From the NCBI GenBank assembly GCA_010692645.1, contig JAAHGS010000059.1:1-33704 (forward strand): a stretch of DNA of 33,704 nucleotides, written 5' to 3'. The translations under genes were made by a program, and so were the position numbers. Below the pieces are notes generated by a model. That model was given only the letters and a program-made list of their open reading frames with translations. It did no database searches and was not told where the DNA came from. This DNA comes from Symploca sp. SIO2E9. GTDB lineage: Bacteria; Cyanobacteriota; Cyanobacteriia; Cyanobacteriales; Coleofasciculaceae. Position 1 is the first letter of the stretch; the number at the start of each line of letters is the position of its first letter. Positions 18,953 to 25,013 of this stretch are shown piece after piece.

Positions 18953-18982
18953 AGGTTGGGTTGAGGCAACGAAACCCAACCT
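18953..18982. repeat. Palindromic repeat (AGGTTGGGTT ... AACCCAACCT)
   Basis: A 10-bp perfect stem encloses a 10-base loop. Palindromes around GTTGGGTT...AACCCAAC are a common dispersed repeat type in cyanobacterial intergenic DNA. Confidence 0.65.
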
Positions 18983-19110
18983 ATATACCGTGAGCGAGTT
19001 GGGTTTCACGGCCTTCTACTTCGTGCAGGAGTCTTTGGAGAGGCTAGCAAAGAACTAGATAATGAGTAAGGGCGATTGGCGCTTAAGCGACACTGGCTCT
19101 CGCCAATCGT

Positions 19111-20340
19111 TTAAATCAAAGTCTCCACCTGCACGTATCCTATATCGTAGAAGAATGTTTGGTTAGATTGTAAGTTATCTGCGGGAATTAGTGAGTCATC
19201 AATAGCCTCGGGAAATCCGTTAGCCCAGGTATTAAGAAAAACACCCATAGGCTCATCAGGCAAAGTCTCAAATTCTTCTCGAATTGGAATGTCATTAATT
19301 TTCCAGACAACTTTATCTTCTAACCACTCGATGCGAAAATTATTAAATTCTGTTAGGTCAAATCCTTCTAACCCAGGAACATCTCCTAGATCTATAACTT
19401 CAAAATCACCTCTTTGAAAGAGGTCTTGGTCATCAAAGACATTGGTAAAGATGCTCGGTTCAGAATTGTCGTTTTGAGCATCCTCAATAAAATTGCCCAA
19501 CAACTCAAAGTCAATTTCATCCCGTATACTCATACCTGGAGTAAAGAAAAACACTGAGTCAATGACCCCTCTGGCTAGAGGGTTTTCTTCAGAGTCAATT
19601 ATGCGAACTCTCGCTTCAACAGCCAGTCCACCATTTCCAGGATTGAAAGTGTCTTTAGTTTTAATACCAGTGCCAAAAAACGAGTCACCAAGAGTTGATG
19701 CTGAAGGGTTATAGGTATCAAGTTGGAGCCGTAAAGCAGTATCTACTTCATCATCATCGACTACATCGATTACAGTTGGTAATCCCATTTCTCTTCCGGA
19801 CTCGTCATCAATACGTAGCTGCGTTCCAACTACACCCTCAAGTGCTGTACCTTCAACTAATTCAGGTCTAATTGGTAGGAAAGAACTATCAAGCTCGAAG
19901 ATGTCGTCATTGGTAATATCAAAATCCTCAGAGAACTCCTCACGAAATAAAATCTGCCCTGAGATGTTGTCATTATTGCTTAAGGTAACTTCATATTCAC
20001 TACTGCGGAGATTGAAAGTAAATACTTTAAGGTAGTAATCACCTGGTTCTAAGGTAACAGTTCGAGATAAGGGTTGAGATGGAGTTGCGGCATCGAGAAA
20101 GATTCGAGAGTTAAAATCAGGAGCACTTAACAAATCTACATCAAGCCTTTCGCTTACTCCACCAACAGAAATTGTCACTTCACTTTCTGAGTCTATAATA
20201 AAACGATAGAAATCATCCAAATCTCCTACAGGGTTGATGTTAATAGATTCACCAAAAGTAATACTGTTATTTAAAACACCAAGATTTTCAGCCGTATTAA
20301 AACTATTACCAGGATCATCTGTAAGTTGAATATTGATCAT
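19111..20340 (-). CDS. PPC domain + GH16-like glycoside hydrolase
   Basis: This 409-aa protein has two parts. Residues about 10-120 resemble a pre-peptidase C-terminal (PPC) beta-sandwich (GNSFNTAENLG, GDLDDFYRF, PGDYYLKVF). Residues about 130-405 look like a GH16 laminarinase/agarase-type jelly roll. The catalytic signature is EIDFELLGN (about residues 274-282), in which the two Glu would be nucleophile and acid/base around Asp. The later strand FNNFRIEWLEDKVVWKI and the segment GVFLNTWANGF are typical of GH16. The substrate would be a beta-glucan or galactan, but this cannot be narrowed. There is no signal peptide, so export may be type I-like, or the protein may be cytoplasmic. I chose the ATG at 20340 (MINIQL) over a GTG at 20379, because the latter adds residues with no domain and runs toward a repeat. 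Confidence 0.78.
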   Translation of the reverse strand: MINIQLTDDPGNSFNTAENLGVLNNSITFGESININPVGDLDDFYRFIIDSESEVTISVGGVSERLDVDLLSAPDFNSRIFLDAATPSQPLSRTVTLEPGDYYLKVFTFNLRSSEYEVTLSNNDNISGQILFREEFSEDFDITNDDIFELDSSFLPIRPELVEGTALEGVVGTQLRIDDESGREMGLPTVIDVVDDDEVDTALRLQLDTYNPSASTLGDSFFGTGIKTKDTFNPGNGGLAVEARVRIIDSEENPLARGVIDSVFFFTPGMSIRDEIDFELLGNFIEDAQNDNSEPSIFTNVFDDQDLFQRGDFEVIDLGDVPGLEGFDLTEFNNFRIEWLEDKVVWKINDIPIREEFETLPDEPMGVFLNTWANGFPEAIDDSLIPADNLQSNQTFFYDIGYVQVETLI

Positions 20341-20423
20341 TTTATCGAAATTAATTTGGGTTAAATACCCCACCGTCACTTGCGGTGCATAAAATTGGTT
20401 GGGGTCAAATCCCCATCCAATTT

Positions 20424-20459
20424 GTCCCCGCGTCCCCGTGTCACCGTGTCCCCGCGTCT
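20424..20459. repeat. GTCCCCGC/GTGTCACC octamer repeat
   Basis: About four and a half imperfect octamers of the form GTCCCCGC lie just upstream of the GH16-like gene. The array ends in CGCGTCTTTAAT, nearly the same exit sequence as the large array that ends at 26800. Confidence 0.65.
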
Positions 20460-20603
20460 TTAATCTCCTCCTGATGCTGGTTGACTTGTGCTAGGGGGAT
20501 TATATTCTAGCGCCCCTAGGCAGTAGTTTTCCCGCCGTGGAATCAATGATACTGTTGGCGAATTTAACATTTTGAAATATTGGCAATGAAACAAAGATTC
20601 TTC

Positions 20604-20676
20604 AAGCCCCCCAGCCCCCAATTCTGGGGGAGCCCGGACTCAAAGTCCCCCAAAATTGGGGGATTTAGGGGGCTTT
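20604..20676. mobile_element. Palindromic MITE-like repeat (AAGCCCCCC ... GGGGGCTT)
   Basis: This 73-bp element has inverted ends (AAGCCCCCC against AGGGGGCTT) and two internal palindromes built from CCCCCAATTCTGGGGG and CCCCCAAAATTGGGGG. It is a well-known style of dispersed repeat in cyanobacteria. It carries no gene, and the open frame that runs across it (20580-20861) probably is not a gene. Confidence 0.7.
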
Positions 20677-20983
20677 CAGACGTTTTTCTATATTACGAAA
20701 TATTTCGCCAACAGTATCTTAAAATAGCTGGCTATCTCTCGCTCGTGGTTGTTTTTTGTATCAATCTGTTAAGCTCTGTTTCATTTCTGTTATATCCTCA
20801 AGCCATTGCCAAAGCAAGCTCACAGTTCGTGATACCATCTCAGCTTGGAGGGTGTTTGTAAAGGAATCTTTAAAAGAGCTGTAACCATTGCCAGACTAAT
20901 GATTGGAGAGGTTGATATTGAGCAATTTCACCTCGCAAAACATCATCCTGGTTTAGTCCCCAAGGAAAGCCCTTTTATTTTTC
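20677..20983. other. Intergenic stretch before chlP
   Basis: Two short plus-strand frames cross this stretch (20580-20861, with a hydrophobic run LSLVVVFCINLLSSVSFLL, and 20845-21126). The first begins inside the palindromic repeat and the second overlaps chlP in another frame. Neither has a ribosome binding site or a recognisable domain. I regard the stretch as non-coding, or possibly the decayed remains of a small membrane-protein gene. Confidence 0.4.
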
Positions 20984-21012
20984 TTGACAAACACTCTCTT
21001 AGTAGCTCTAAA
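20984..21012 (+). promoter_or_regulatory. Candidate chlP promoter
   Basis: TTGACA at 20984-20989 is followed after 17 bases by TCTAAA (21007-21012), a fair -10. Transcription would start around 21019, leaving a very short leader with GGGAGAA before the ATG at 21029. The -35 is perfect but the -10 matches only four of six. Confidence 0.35.
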
Positions 21013-21028
21013 AGATCTGGGAGAAAAC

Positions 21029-22252
21029 ATGCCAACACTAAGGGTTGCAGTAGTTGGAGCAGGACCAGCAGGTTCCTCGGCTGCCGAGATTTTGGTCAAA
21101 GCCGGAATCGAGACGTACCTGTTTGAGCGCAAGCTAGACAATGCTAAACCCTGCGGCGGTGCGATTCCACTTTGTATGGTGAGTGAATTTGACCTGCCGC
21201 CAGAAATTATTGACAGGCGAGTGAGAAAAATGAAGATGATCTCGCCGTCTAATGTGGAAGTTAATATCAATATTGAAAAGGAAAACGAATATATTGGTAT
21301 GTGTCGCCGTGAAGTACTTGATGGCTTCATGCGCGATCGCGCTCACAAGTTAGGTGCTAATCTGATTAATGGCACGGTTCACAAACTCGAAATTCCCAGA
21401 AATGACCGTGAACCCTATACCATTCACTACGCCGAGCATGCAGATGGTAGTTTAAAGGGAATACAAAAGACTCTGAAGGTAGATTTAGTAATTGGTGCCG
21501 ATGGTGCTAACTCCCGTGTTGCTAAAGCCATTGATGCAGGTGATTACAATTATGCGATCGCATTCCAGGAACGAATTCGCCTGCCAGGGCAGCTGATGAA
21601 TTACTATGAAGACCTAGCAGAAATGTACGTCGGCAATGATGTTTCTCCTGATTTCTACGGCTGGGTTTTCCCCAAATACGACCATGTCGCCGTCGGCACT
21701 GGCACCATGAGGGTAAACCAAGCCAAAATCAAACATCTGCAAGCCGGAATTCGTGCACGTGCAGCCAAAAAACTGACTGGTGGCGAAATCATCAAAGTGG
21801 AAGCTCATCCTATTCCAGAGCATCCTAGACCAAGAAGAGTTGTGGGGCGAGTTGCCTTAGTGGGAGACGCTGCTGGTACAGTAACAAAGTCTTCTGGCGA
21901 GGGAATTTACTTTGCCGCCAAATCAGCTCGTATGTGCGCAGAAACGATTGTCGAAACCTCCAATGGCGGTACTTTCATCCCTAACGAAGCGGACCTCAAG
22001 CTCTACTTGAAGCGCTGGGATCAAAAGTACGGCATGACTTACAAAGTACTAGATATTCTGCAAAGAGTCTTCTATCGTTCCGATGCCACCCGCGAAGCCT
22101 TTGTAGAAATGTGCGCTGATAAGGATGTCCAGAAGCTTACCTTCGACAGCTATCTCTACAAAACCGTCGTACCAGCCAATCCCCTAATTCAAATGAAGAT
22201 TACCGCTAAAACCATTGGTAGTCTGCTCAGGGGAAGTGCCCTAGCTCCTTAA
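21029..22252 (+). CDS. chlP: Geranylgeranyl diphosphate / geranylgeranyl-chlorophyll reductase
   Basis: This 407-aa NADPH-dependent flavoprotein reduces the geranylgeranyl chain to phytyl, for chlorophyll a and for phytyl diphosphate used in tocopherol and phylloquinone synthesis. It acts at the thylakoid membrane. It starts MPTLRVAVVGAGPAG, the FAD-binding Rossmann motif. ChlP hallmarks follow: KPCGGAIPLCMVSEFDLP, then DLVIGADGANSRVAKAID, a second FAD motif RVALVGDAAGTVTKSSGEG, and the C-terminal NPLIQMKITAKTIGSLLRG. The length is normal for cyanobacteria. I chose the ATG at 21029 with GGGAGAA just before it; the longer frame from TTG at 20984 starts inside the putative promoter. It converges on rpaA, 92 bp away, with a hairpin between. 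Confidence 0.96.
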   Translation: MPTLRVAVVGAGPAGSSAAEILVKAGIETYLFERKLDNAKPCGGAIPLCMVSEFDLPPEIIDRRVRKMKMISPSNVEVNINIEKENEYIGMCRREVLDGFMRDRAHKLGANLINGTVHKLEIPRNDREPYTIHYAEHADGSLKGIQKTLKVDLVIGADGANSRVAKAIDAGDYNYAIAFQERIRLPGQLMNYYEDLAEMYVGNDVSPDFYGWVFPKYDHVAVGTGTMRVNQAKIKHLQAGIRARAAKKLTGGEIIKVEAHPIPEHPRPRRVVGRVALVGDAAGTVTKSSGEGIYFAAKSARMCAETIVETSNGGTFIPNEADLKLYLKRWDQKYGMTYKVLDILQRVFYRSDATREAFVEMCADKDVQKLTFDSYLYKTVVPANPLIQMKITAKTIGSLLRGSALAP

Positions 22253-22268
22253 AGCCTTGATTGAGCTG

Positions 22269-22346
22269 AGAGTGGTTCGTGGTTCATTGCTCATTGTTGT
22301 TTATTTGAGCAACCATGAACCATGAACTATAAACCATGAACCACTC
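22269..22346. terminator. Hairpin between convergent chlP and rpaA
   Basis: GAGTGGTTCGTGGTT (from 22270) pairs with AACCATGAACCACTC (up to 22346) with one mismatch, and the inner TGCTC pairs with GAGCA. The right arm runs into the rpaA stop codon. There is no long T-run on either side, so termination is plausible only from position and stem strength. The arms are made of repeated CCATGAA units. Confidence 0.45.
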
Positions 22347-23085
22347 AAGCACTTACTGAAGTAGCATCCAGCGCTGCCTTACCAGTACTAGGCAACTCTA
22401 AACAATAACCAGCTCCATACACCGTTTTAATGTATTTAGGATGACGGGGGTCAGGTTCTAGTTTAGTTCTCAGGTGACGGATATGAACTCTGATTGTCTC
22501 AATATCATCATCTGGGTCATATCCCCAGACTTCCTTAAGAATTTCACTAGGAGAGACAGTTTGACCGTGACGCTGGAGTAGGCAGTGCAGTAACTCAAAC
22601 TCCAAGTGGGTTAATTTTACCGTCTTGTCAAACCAAATTCCCTCAAATCTTTCTGGAACTAGTGTTAGAGGTCCATAGTTGAGGATTTCCGAGTGCTTGG
22701 CTGCCTGAGGAACACGATCCGTGCGACGCAGCAGAGCTCGCACTCGCGCCAGCATTTCTTCGAGTTCAAAGGGTTTAGTCAGGTAGTCATCGGCACCAGA
22801 ATTGAAGCCTTCAACCTTATCTTTAGTCTGACCCAAGGCTGTGAGCATTAGCACCGGTATATCGGAAGTACGATCATCCCGACGCAGTCGCTGGCAAACA
22901 GTAAAACCATCTACCTTGGGCAGCATCAAGTCAAGCATAATCAAGTCTGGCTGTAGCTGTAGGGCTAGTGCTTGGCCCTTAACACCATCGGGTGCTTGAC
23001 TAACGTCATAGCCAGCCATCTCCAGATTGATGGAGACTAATTCTGAAATAGCAGGGTCATCGTCAATGACGAGTATCCGGGTCAT
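22345..23085 (-). CDS. rpaA: OmpR-type response regulator RpaA
   Basis: This 246-aa regulator matches the cyanobacterial RpaA sequence almost residue for residue as I know it. RpaA is phosphorylated by SasA, relays KaiABC clock output and activates dusk genes. The receiver domain (about 1-120) starts [16 protein letters not shown], has the phospho-acceptor Asp52 in [10 protein letters not shown] and the conserved Lys104 in LTKPFELEE. The winged-helix DNA-binding domain (about 135-235) contains [41 protein letters not shown] and [14 protein letters not shown]. The short tail [11 protein letters not shown] is variable. RpaB is ruled out because its receiver sequence is different. The gene is monocistronic as far as can be seen. 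Confidence 0.95.
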   Translation of the reverse strand: MTRILVIDDDPAISELVSINLEMAGYDVSQAPDGVKGQALALQLQPDLIMLDLMLPKVDGFTVCQRLRRDDRTSDIPVLMLTALGQTKDKVEGFNSGADDYLTKPFELEEMLARVRALLRRTDRVPQAAKHSEILNYGPLTLVPERFEGIWFDKTVKLTHLEFELLHCLLQRHGQTVSPSEILKEVWGYDPDDDIETIRVHIRHLRTKLEPDPRHPKYIKTVYGAGYCLELPSTGKAALDATSVSA

Positions 23086-23164
23086 TACAAAGGTATGTTA
23101 GCTTAGTGTTTTTAAGTAAAGTTCAAAAAGAACCTTGAAAACTGCAATGATCATTACACTATTG

Positions 23165-23170
23165 ATTATA
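23165..23170 (-). promoter_or_regulatory. Candidate -10 box for rpaA
   Basis: On the minus strand TATAAT lies about 80 bases before the rpaA ATG. No good -35 is found at the standard distance (ACAGAT at 17 bases), so an activator-dependent promoter is possible. Confidence 0.35.
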
Positions 23171-23200
23171 AGGGTTGGTTTTCGATTATCTGTAAATTAG

Positions 23201-23230
23201 TTGACATCTGCGTGCGCTTCAGTTTATAAA
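23201..23230 (+). promoter_or_regulatory. Consensus-like promoter pointing into antisense DNA
   Basis: TTGACA (23201-23206) and TATAAA (23225-23230) are separated by 18 bases. It faces right, against the two minus-strand genes that follow, and no plus-strand gene lies downstream before the terminator at 24018-24061. Confidence 0.4.
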
Positions 23231-23241
23231 CCAGTACTTTG

Positions 23242-23607
23242 TTAGTACAGTTTTTGCCGAAGAAATTCCCAGCGTTGGAGCCTGATTTCACGGAAAAATT
23301 GGCGACTTCCTGTTTGATACTGCTTTTTGTACTTGCGGCAGTCTTTGAGAATATCTAGCCACAACTTCTGCAATTGAGGTATAGTTGAACATTTCTGAAT
23401 CTGACAGGCAACAGCATTTTTCCACTGTTCTAATTTCCGATAACTGATAAATTGTCCGCCCACATCACGGCGATGTACAAAGACAATATAGGCCCAACAT
23501 TCAACACGTACAATTAAATGCTCGGGAATCTTAAGTAATTGCGCGATATCAGAGATGCTGATACGTAATTTCTGGGCAGGTTGGAGGGAATTAAATAGAG
23601 TAGTCAT
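23242..23607 (-). CDS. Hypothetical protein, 121 aa
   Basis: I do not recognise this protein. With the ATG at 23607 it begins MTTLFNSLQPAQKLRISISDI, followed by an apparently helical segment, AQLLKIPEHLIVRVECWAYIVFVHRRDVG, and a basic C-terminal half rich in Lys, Arg and Gln (KDCRKYKKQYQTGSRQFF, EIRLQRWEFLRQKLY). There is no signal peptide, and it is probably cytoplasmic. The open frame extends 54 codons further upstream to 23769, but that part is simply translated minisatellite (ISPSPRLPISPSPS), so I left it out. There is no Shine-Dalgarno, because the repeat sits right before the ATG. Codon use and composition of the main part look genuine. Confidence 0.6.
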   Translation of the reverse strand: MTTLFNSLQPAQKLRISISDIAQLLKIPEHLIVRVECWAYIVFVHRRDVGGQFISYRKLEQWKNAVACQIQKCSTIPQLQKLWLDILKDCRKYKKQYQTGSRQFFREIRLQRWEFLRQKLY

Positions 23608-23610
23608 AGC

Positions 23611-23652
23611 AGAGGGAGAGGGGGAGATGGGGAGACGGGGAGACGGGGAGAT
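23611..23652. repeat. G-rich minisatellite (GGGGAGAC / GGGGAGAT)
   Basis: About five octamers like GGGGAGAC abut the start codon of the 121-aa gene. They are closely related to the array at the left edge of the window. Confidence 0.75.
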
Positions 23653-23664
23653 GATTTTTATGAA

Positions 23665-23700
23665 CCTTCTGCCTTCTGCCTCCTGCCTTCTGCCTTTCCT
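23665..23700. repeat. CCTTCTGCCT-type repeat
   Basis: Four units of CCTTCTG / CCTCCTG occur. In reverse complement they resemble the GGCAGGAG runs at 13020 and 14877. Confidence 0.6.
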
Positions 23701-23767
23701 AGGGAGACACGGAGAAATAAAGAAATGAAGTATGAACAAGTAATAAGCAATAAATGTTCTTGTTTTC

Positions 23768-23801
23768 ACTTATTACTTATTACTTATTACTTATTACTTA
23801 T
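23768..23801 (+). repeat. 7-bp microsatellite (ACTTATT) at a gene end
   Basis: Four perfect ACTTATT units plus a partial copy occur. On the minus strand the array supplies the TAA stop codon of the 62-aa gene (23794-23796), just as the copy at 12854 supplies the stop of exoprotein 3. Confidence 0.9.
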
Positions 23802-23982
23802 CCTTGGGATTAGGTAAATCCCAGACAACTTCAAACTGGGTATCAGGGACATTCTGACGCCACCAGTTGAGATGTCCCTCGGCATCTGATTTGCTGCGAT
23901 AGCGATCAATAATCGACCATTGCAGCTTATTGTGCAATAGACGAGCAATCGCCCATGGCTTAAGTCTGTCTCGATAGGACAT
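23794..23982 (-). CDS. Conserved-looking small cyanobacterial protein, 62 aa
   Basis: This 62-aa protein starts MSYRDRLKPWAIARLL. It then has a short basic stretch (DRYRSKSDAEGHLNWWRQ) and an acidic end, FEVVWDLPNPKDK. Small proteins of this pattern (MSYRDRLKPW..., R-S-DA-GHL) are familiar to me from many cyanobacterial genomes as unnamed hypotheticals; no function is known. The start is secured by AAAGGAGA about 10 bases before the ATG. The last codons and the stop come from the adjoining heptamer repeat, so the C-terminus may be variable between strains. A hairpin lies in the leader on this strand (24018-24054). Confidence 0.8.
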   Translation of the reverse strand: MSYRDRLKPWAIARLLHNKLQWSIIDRYRSKSDAEGHLNWWRQNVPDTQFEVVWDLPNPKDK

Positions 23983-24017
23983 AATTTAATTGTCTCCTTT
24001 GTGAAAGGGGGAGCCAG

Positions 24018-24061
24018 AGCCAGCCTGTTAGTGTTCAACTTCGTCAGGCTGGCTTTTTTTT
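24018..24061 (+). terminator. Strong Rho-independent terminator, plus strand
   Basis: AGCCAGCCTG (24018-24027) pairs perfectly with CAGGCTGGCT (24045-24054) around a 17-base loop and is followed by eight T. There is no plus-strand gene just before it, so it either ends an antisense transcript or acts as a leader hairpin of the 62-aa gene on the other strand. Confidence 0.7.
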
Positions 24062-24430
24062 CTGGGTTACAGTTGTAACAGGGTTAACCTATCACATTAT
24101 TTTTGTTAAAACAACCCTTTGAACAAAAGAAATTAGGACTTATAACATTACTTAATAACCTGAGTTGAAGGTCAGAATAATGGCAACAATACAGTAATTT
24201 GATTGCCGATTTTCTGAATGACAATAGATTGATTTAACCTGATTATTCTTAAATGATTAGTGTGGGAAGGAGCTTATTTCGGCTCTCCAGATATCTTGGT
24301 GGAAACTGTAGATCAGACTAAAAATTATCTTTGGTGGGTTACGGCGCGGATAGGAAAATAATACTATAATTCACCAATTATGACCCGCGCCTAACCCACC
24401 CTACAATATATAAAATTTCATTATCACCAC
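24062..24430. other. Intergenic region beside the CRISPR trailer
   Basis: This is AT-rich with no credible gene. The only clear structure is the long inverted repeat at 24333-24400, listed separately. It marks the trailer side of the CRISPR array. Confidence 0.55.
24333..24400. repeat. Inverted-repeat element (GGTGGGTTACGGCGCGG)
   Basis: GGTGGGTTACGGCGCGG at 24333-24349 pairs with CCGCGCCTAACCCACC at 24385-24400 with one extra base. The 35-base middle is AT-rich. This is a typical cyanobacterial palindromic MITE-like repeat, ending 30 bp before the last CRISPR repeat. Confidence 0.7.
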
Positions 24431-24754
24431 ATGTACGGGAGAGCTGTTTTCCCAGCGAGTGGGAAGGGAGAGTTGTATCGCGGCTCCAGGTGAGGCAAAA
24501 AGTTTCCATTCAAGTAGTTTTCCCAGCGAGTGGGAAGGACAGATAACCCCGATCCAGCCGTTTTTGGCATAACGTTTCCATTCAAGTAGTTTTCCCAGCG
24601 AGTGGGAAGCCAGTTTCTGTACCCCGGCATTGGCCGAACAAGAAAGGTTTCCATTCAAGTAGTTTTCCCAGCGAGTGGGAAGGTGAGATGGAGAAAACTT
24701 ATATAGAGACCTCTCTTCGTTTCCATTCAAGTAGTTTTCCCAGCGAGTGGGAAG
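24431..24754 (-). CRISPR. CRISPR array, 5 repeats and 4 spacers
   Basis: Four identical 36-bp repeats lie at 24502-24537, 24574-24609, 24647-24682 and 24719-24754, with a fifth, degenerate one at 24431-24466. Spacers are 35, 36, 37 and 36 bp. Read on the minus strand the repeat starts CTTCCCACTCGCTGGGAA, which forms a small stem (TTCCCA/TGGGAA), and ends TTGAATGGAAAC, like other repeats that give an 8-base 5' tag. The degenerate copy keeps the first 21 bases in that reading and has lost most of the rest, as expected for the trailer end. So the array is transcribed on the minus strand, the same as the cmr genes, with its leader at 24755-25013. Confidence 0.97.
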
Positions 24755-25013
24755 AGTTCGTCTAGCAGCCCTTACCCAGTAAGGGTTTCAGCTGCCAAAT
24801 CGACGCATCTCCAAAAAGTCTAACATATCAAGCTAAAAAGTGAGTCAAACACATACCTCAAACCCTCTCCCTGTAAGGCATCGACGCATCTCAACGAAAA
24901 ATATAGGGTTTCGGCGATTTGCCGAGATGCGTCGATAGGTGCATCGAATAGCTTTTTAATGCAATTTTCAAGACAATTCTCACCTCATTTCTTCCTTGGC
25001 AGAAGAAGTGCTA
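24755..25013 (-). promoter_or_regulatory. CRISPR leader with repeated 13-mer
   Basis: This 259-bp stretch between the CARF-HEPN gene and the first repeat is the expected leader. The 13-mer ATCGACGCATCTC occurs at 24799-24811 and 24880-24892, and inverted at 24924-24936. A perfect 7-bp stem, CCCTTAC/GTAAGGG (24769-24785), lies 14 bp from the first repeat. A weak minus-strand promoter is possible (TTGACT at 24848-24843, TATGTT at 24827-24822, 15-base gap). Confidence 0.6.

Larger units (their letters stand above)
18641..19110. other. 470-bp intergenic region with hairpins
   Basis: There is no credible gene. The stretch contains two clear hairpins (18833-18858 and 18953-18982), a third copy of GTTGGGTTT at 18998-19006, and a direct repeat of TAGCCTCAGTC around 18880-18905. 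The mixture looks like decayed small mobile elements. The promoter for the DUF928 gene must lie near the left end, but I could not pick it with confidence. Confidence 0.55.

Noticed and set aside
20580-21126. Two plus-strand frames (93 codons each), the first with a hydrophobic segment.
   Set aside because: One starts inside a palindromic repeat and the other overlaps chlP; neither has a ribosome binding site or recognisable family.
23608-23769. Upstream extension of the 121-aa protein by 54 residues.
   Set aside because: The added residues are translated minisatellites, and the sequence becomes protein-like only from the ATG at 23607.
24401-24730. Minus-strand open frames of 109 and 76 codons across the CRISPR array.
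   Set aside because: They are translations of the repeats (SHSLGKLLEW, LPTRWENYLN) and have no independent evidence.
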